Below, in pieces: positions 60,541-64,000 of a DNA stretch of 64,000 nucleotides (position 1 is its first letter; each line of letters starts with the position of its first letter). The position numbers and the translations under genes are program-made. Under the pieces are notes generated by a model, which did not search any database, was not told the origin of the DNA, and was given only the letters and a program-made list of their open reading frames with translations. The DNA is from Bacteroidales bacterium (GTDB lineage: Bacteria > Bacteroidota > Bacteroidia > Bacteroidales > UBA932): assembly GCA_017550655.1 (NCBI GenBank), contig JAFZOK010000039.1, forward strand, positions 44,186 to 108,185, in the 5' to 3' direction.

Positions 60541-61791
60541 ATGGTAAAAGTTAAACCGTTTGCGGCAATACGTCCGCCAAAGGAAATCGTAAAGGAAGTG
60601 GCATCACGCCCTTACGACGTGCTCAACTCAAAGGAAGCCAAGGCTGAGGCCGGCGAGAAATCCCTACTCCACATCATTAAGCCGGAGATAGATTTCGACC
60701 CTATCGCAGACGAGCACGAGCAGAAGACCTACGACAAGGCTGTCGAGAATTTCAAGAAGTGGCAGGAGAAAGGCTGGCTGGTACAGGACAAGAAGGAGCA
60801 GTACTATGTTTACGCCCAGACAATGGACGGAAGAACCCAGTACGGCCTTGTAGTCTGCGCCAACACAGACGATTATATGAGCGGTGCCATCAAGAAGCAC
60901 GAGCTTACCCGCAAGGAGAAGGAAGACGACCGCATGATTCACGTAAGAATCCAGAACGCCAACATCGAGCCTGTATTCTTCGCCTATCCGGATAACGCAG
61001 AGATCAACGCCATTGTTGAGAATACTGTAAAGGAAAAGGATCCGGAGTACGACTTTGTGGCAGAGGACGGATTCGGCCACACAATGTGGATCATCGACGA
61101 TGATGCAACCATCGCCAGGATTACGGAGATCTTCTCCACAGTTCCAGCTTTCTATGTTGCTGACGGACACCACCGTACTGCAGCTGCCGGAAGAGTGGGC
61201 GCTGAGAAGAAATCCCAGAATCCTAACCACACAGGTAACGAGGAGTACAACTACTTCATGGCAGTGGTATTCCCTGAAAGCCAGCTCAAGATCATCGACT
61301 ACAACCGCGTTGTAAAGGATCTTAACGGGATGACTCAGGACGAGTTCATCGCAAAACTCGGCGATTTCTTCACCGTTGAAAAGAAGGGTGCTGAGATCTA
61401 CCGTCCGGCCGGACTGCACAACTTCTCGATGTACATAGGCGGAGAGTGGTACTCCCTTACCGCAAAGCCTGGAACATACGACGACAACGATCCTATCAAG
61501 GTTCTTGACGTTTCCGTGTTCTCGGACTTCATCGCAGACAAGCTTCTGGACATCAAAGACCTCCGCACTTCCAAGAGAATCGATTTCGTTGGAGGTATCA
61601 GGGGGCTGGGAGAGCTCAAGAAGAGAGTGGACAGCGGAGAGATGGCAGCTGCATTCGCCCTCTATCCTGTTTCCATGCGCCAGCTCATAACCATCGCCGA
61701 TACAGGCAACATCATGCCTCCAAAGACCACCTGGTTTGAGCCGAAGCTCCGCAGCGGAATCACCATTCACTCCCTTGCAGACTTCAAGTAG
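60541..61791 (+). CDS. DUF1015 family protein
   Basis: The 416-residue product begins VKVKPFAAIRPPKEIVKEVASRPYDVLN, a DUF1015 hallmark, and contains YVADGHHRTAAAGRVG. The function is unknown, but this gene commonly accompanies serC and serA in Bacteroidales, so a role linked to serine metabolism is plausible (inference). It follows serA after 3 bases. A bidirectional terminator follows at 61841-61878. Confidence 0.9.
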   Translation: MVKVKPFAAIRPPKEIVKEVASRPYDVLNSKEAKAEAGEKSLLHIIKPEIDFDPIADEHEQKTYDKAVENFKKWQEKGWLVQDKKEQYYVYAQTMDGRTQYGLVVCANTDDYMSGAIKKHELTRKEKEDDRMIHVRIQNANIEPVFFAYPDNAEINAIVENTVKEKDPEYDFVAEDGFGHTMWIIDDDATIARITEIFSTVPAFYVADGHHRTAAAGRVGAEKKSQNPNHTGNEEYNYFMAVVFPESQLKIIDYNRVVKDLNGMTQDEFIAKLGDFFTVEKKGAEIYRPAGLHNFSMYIGGEWYSLTAKPGTYDDNDPIKVLDVSVFSDFIADKLLDIKDLRTSKRIDFVGGIRGLGELKKRVDSGEMAAAFALYPVSMRQLITIADTGNIMPPKTTWFEPKLRSGITIHSLADFK

Positions 61792-61840
61792 AAGCCGCCG
61801 GGGCGATGGTGCCTTGTAAAATCCTGTCAACCAGGTACAT

Positions 61841-61878
61841 GTAAAATAACCCGTAGCGTAAACTACGGGTTATTTTAC
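61841..61878. terminator. Bidirectional terminator with a 16-base-pair perfect stem
   Basis: GTAAAATAACCCGTAG (61841-61856) pairs perfectly with 61863-61878 around a 6-base loop, with A/T tracts on both sides. It ends the serine operon (+) and the outer-membrane barrel gene (-). An ATCGCTGAG word (61881-61889) adjoins it on the right. Confidence 0.85.
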
Positions 61879-61917
61879 ATATCGCTGAGACTGAGCCGCT
61901 TGCAGAGGACCATCGCC

Positions 61918-62514
61918 CTACAAGGCAAACTTTATTCTGATTCCTGCTACAATGTAACCCTGGGTTCCGAATCCGGCCTCTGCAAATCCGCATACGGTTT
62001 CTCCATACTCGAATCCAATTGCTCCAACCTGCCAGGCAACGTTGACATCGCGGAATTTCTCTATGATACCGTTGTTGTTGGTGTACTTGTTCCTTCTGAC
62101 ATTTACACCGGCGGCAACCTTTGAATAGACGTTCTTGGTTTTGTCTGAGTACCAGTAATATCTCAACTGTGGCATCAGGGAATACCAGGTGTCTCTTGCC
62201 TTGGTGTTGTCGTGTCCTTCGTTAAGAATGTGGGAATCCGCTACCTGGAAAGAAAGGAGGGCGCCAACTGCAAATTTGCTGTTGAACCTGTATCCATACT
62301 CGCCTGTTACAGTCGGGAAGTACTTGAAATCCTTTGCCTCGTAGCTTGGATATCCGCTTATTATCTTGGTATAACTGTCCATGAACTGCATATTGGATCC
62401 ATATCCCGCAGAAAGTGAGAGATCGTGATATCCTTCCCTGTTCATGTTATCCTGAGCCTGAAGACATACAACAGCCAGGAATAAAGCGCTTATTGTCAGA
62501 ATAATCTTTTTCAT
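61918..62514 (-). CDS. Outer membrane beta-barrel protein
   Basis: The 198-residue precursor has a signal peptide (MKKIILTISALFLAVVCLQA) and mature sequence dominated by alternating hydrophobic and polar strands, such as YHDLSLSAGYGSNMQF, GEYGYRFNSKFAVGALLSF and YIVAGIRIKFAL. The last residue pattern suits insertion by the BAM complex. About eight strands are expected. No function is known. A TATCTTCG box one base off consensus lies at 62523-62530. Confidence 0.82.
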   Translation of the reverse strand: MKKIILTISALFLAVVCLQAQDNMNREGYHDLSLSAGYGSNMQFMDSYTKIISGYPSYEAKDFKYFPTVTGEYGYRFNSKFAVGALLSFQVADSHILNEGHDNTKARDTWYSLMPQLRYYWYSDKTKNVYSKVAAGVNVRRNKYTNNNGIIEKFRDVNVAWQVGAIGFEYGETVCGFAEAGFGTQGYIVAGIRIKFAL

Positions 62515-62553
62515 ATCAGAGGCGAAGATACTATATTTTCGTGAATTAGAACA

Positions 62554-63450
62554 CTATGCGTCAATCTTTTTGGGTTCCATGTGGAGAGTGACGTGAGTGT
62601 CCAAACCGAATTTTTCCTTTAGCTTTCGCTCGATTTCAGACGTAAGGTCGTGGGCGTGGGCAAGAGTTATATCCCCGTCCATGCGTATGTGGGCCTCTAT
62701 TGAAATCCTTCCTCCCAGCCGCCTGGTTCTCAGGTTATGGGGCTGACAAACTCCCGGAACGGAACTGATGATGTCCAGGATTTCATTCTCTGTATGTTCC
62801 TGTAAAGACTCGTCTGTAAGCTCGCCGATACTTTGTCTCAAGATGCGGAGTGCCACAAATATCAACATAATACCCACTATGATAGAAGCTATAGGATCCA
62901 GTACCGTCCATCTCTTGCCCAATATTATGGCTCCTGCAATACCTACGGCGGCAGCTATGGAAGAAAAGGCATCGCTTCTGTGATGCCAGGCATTGGCCAC
63001 CACGGCCTGGGATTCCAGCTTCCGGCCCTTGTATGCCGTGTAGCGGTAAAGCGCCTCCTTAATCACGATAGACACAAGAGCTGCCCACAGCGCAAGCATT
63101 CCCGGAGCCTCAAGCTGCTCTCCTTTCATCCATCCGTAAAGCTTGTTGCCACCCGAGATTATAATTCCGGCGGCGGCTCCGGCAAGGGCCAGGCCTATCA
63201 GAAACGAGGCAACCGTCTCGTATTTGCCGTGGCCGTAATCGTGAGATTCGTCCTGAGGCTTAGAGCTGATGTTGACGAACACCAGCACAACAATGTCCGT
63301 TATGAAATCTGACAGGGAATGAACAGCATCCGCTATCATCGCGGAGCTGTGTCCCAACAGTCCGGCTACAAACTTGAAAGCCAGCAGCACCACATTCCCG
63401 ATGCCACCCACCAGCGTTACCTTGTATATTTCCCTTTCCCTGTTTTTCAT
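62554..63450 (-). CDS. Cation diffusion facilitator (CDF) metal transporter
   Basis: The 298-residue inner membrane protein has about six helices with the metal-binding pairs of the CDF family: ADAVHSLSDFITD in helix 2 and NAWHHRSDAFSS in helix 5, plus DPIASIIVGIML. A C-terminal cytoplasmic domain (ENEILDIISSVPGVCQPHNLRTRR, ISIEAHIRMDGDITLAHAHDL) binds regulatory metals. HxxxD/DxxxD residues allow zinc, iron or manganese; the metal is not decided. A TACATTTG box lies at 63456-63463. Confidence 0.92.
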   Translation of the reverse strand: MKNREREIYKVTLVGGIGNVVLLAFKFVAGLLGHSSAMIADAVHSLSDFITDIVVLVFVNISSKPQDESHDYGHGKYETVASFLIGLALAGAAAGIIISGGNKLYGWMKGEQLEAPGMLALWAALVSIVIKEALYRYTAYKGRKLESQAVVANAWHHRSDAFSSIAAAVGIAGAIILGKRWTVLDPIASIIVGIMLIFVALRILRQSIGELTDESLQEHTENEILDIISSVPGVCQPHNLRTRRLGGRISIEAHIRMDGDITLAHAHDLTSEIERKLKEKFGLDTHVTLHMEPKKIDA

Positions 63451-63455
63451 CTACA

Positions 63456-63463
63456 CAAATGTA
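63456..63463 (-). promoter_or_regulatory. -7 box (TACATTTG) for the CDF gene
   Basis: The minus strand reads TACATTTG, matching TAnnTTTG, directly upstream of the ATG at 63450. The transcription start would fall at or near the start codon, so the mRNA may be almost leaderless. Confidence 0.4.
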
Positions 63464-63524
63464 CAAAGAATTATCTAACAGTATTCGACTCGTGCGGTGG
63501 GTATAGTACAGCAGAAAGTAATAA

Positions 63525-63612
63525 GGCACGAAGTGCCCGGCCGGTAGGCCGCATACCCCTTGAGGGGTGCCGACTGAGTCGGCGGGGTGAAAATGAGGCG
63601 GCTTGCCGCCTC
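63525..63612. repeat. Cluster of five tandem mini-hairpins
   Basis: Five compact perfect stems follow each other: GGCAC-GAA-GTGCC (63525-63537), CGGCC-GGTA-GGCCG (63538-63551), ACCCC-TTGA-GGGGT (63555-63568), GCCGAC-TGA-GTCGGC (63569-63583) and GAGGCGGC-TT-GCCGCCTC (63595-63612). They lie between the CDF gene and the 5S terminator. No ORF covers them convincingly. Confidence 0.8.
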
Positions 63613-63623
63613 CAGCCGCCAAC

Positions 63624-63658
63624 AAAAAAAGGGACTGGCATTTCTGTCAGTCCCTTTT
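63624..63658 (-). terminator. Terminator of the rRNA operon
   Basis: A strong hairpin (AAAGGGACTG-type arms at about 63627-63637 and 63648-63658) is followed on the minus strand by seven T residues. It begins 5 bases after the 5S 3' end. Confidence 0.85.
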
Positions 63659-63662
63659 GAAG

Positions 63663-63773
<111 letters not shown>

Positions 63774-63847
63774 AATATATCGTATCGCGGTTACCCGCGT
63801 ATGTCGCCGAGAGAAAAACACAACAGAGGCTTGAAATCTGTTCGTAT

Positions 63848-64000
<153 letters not shown>

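Noticed and set aside
60664-61830. Minus-strand ORF of 388 codons opposite the DUF1015 gene
   Set aside because: Shadow of the DUF1015 frame, without any family resemblance.
63774-63847. tRNA in the 23S-5S spacer
   Set aside because: The spacer is too short and has no T-loop sequence GTTCGAATC.

Overview
The window is a gene-dense bacterial chromosome segment with a GC content in the fifties by eye, from the order Bacteroidales or a close relative (family not resolved). Four things point there: the MraY periplasmic insertion, the TAnnTTTG promoter boxes, the ExbB/X/ExbD/ExbD locus, and the gene sets serC-serA-DUF1015 and radical-SAM/lipoprotein. The right end holds a 5S rRNA and the 3' end of a 23S rRNA, both on the minus strand. 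No tRNA, CRISPR array, insertion sequence or prophage was seen.

Layout. 1-11.7 kb (+): the division and cell-wall (dcw) cluster, mraY (cut at the left edge), murD, ftsW, a fused murG-murC, ftsQ, ftsA and ftsZ, then gltX. 11.7-15.4 kb: small accessory genes (GNAT, a helical-repeat secreted protein, an acid phosphatase lipoprotein, a C_GCAxxG_C_C protein, a DUF4359-like protein, a 2H phosphoesterase). 15.4-18.5 kb (-): an AT-richer island with a nuclease-helicase gene related to DUF2075/Schlafen helicases, a 24-codon ORF between two terminators, and a YefM/YoeB toxin-antitoxin pair. 18.5-28.8 kb: lipoproteins, a large RING-like/TerD-like protein with a structured leader RNA, an AI-2E-family permease, a radical SAM/SPASM enzyme with its lipoprotein partner, a cysteine-rich lipoprotein, galE, a TonB-like protein and udk. 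28.8-51.2 kb (-): asnS, a 41-codon ORF, an alkaline phosphatase fused to an SGNH hydrolase, the ExbB/ExbD module, asparaginase-tatD-dprA, queA-truB-rpiB, an S41 protease, dCMP deaminase, an acyl-CoA ligase, an MsbA-like ABC exporter, a large membrane-anchored protein, an FKBP isomerase, a SpeB-like ureohydrolase and kdsD. 51.2-63.5 kb: recQ, miaA, an SLC13 transporter, a PRiA4-type protein, a LuxC-like reductase, a YigZ protein, serC-serA-DUF1015, an outer-membrane barrel and a CDF metal transporter.

How the genes work together. The first 10 kb makes lipid II and assembles the divisome; many stops and starts overlap (TAATG, ATGA), which implies translational coupling. ExbB/ExbD with the TonB-like protein would energise outer-membrane import. 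serC and serA give the phosphorylated serine pathway. kdsD and the MsbA-like exporter suggest lipopolysaccharide synthesis and export.

The less ordinary signals are: a 9-base word, ATCGCTGAG, found about 18 times on both strands where about 0.5 is expected; the murG-murC fusion; the phosphatase-SGNH fusion; a lipoprotein with about 25 cysteines; a structured leader RNA at 22.4 kb; the nuclease-helicase island; and five tandem mini-hairpins next to the rRNA operon. All counts and motif calls were made by eye, without any search or folding program.
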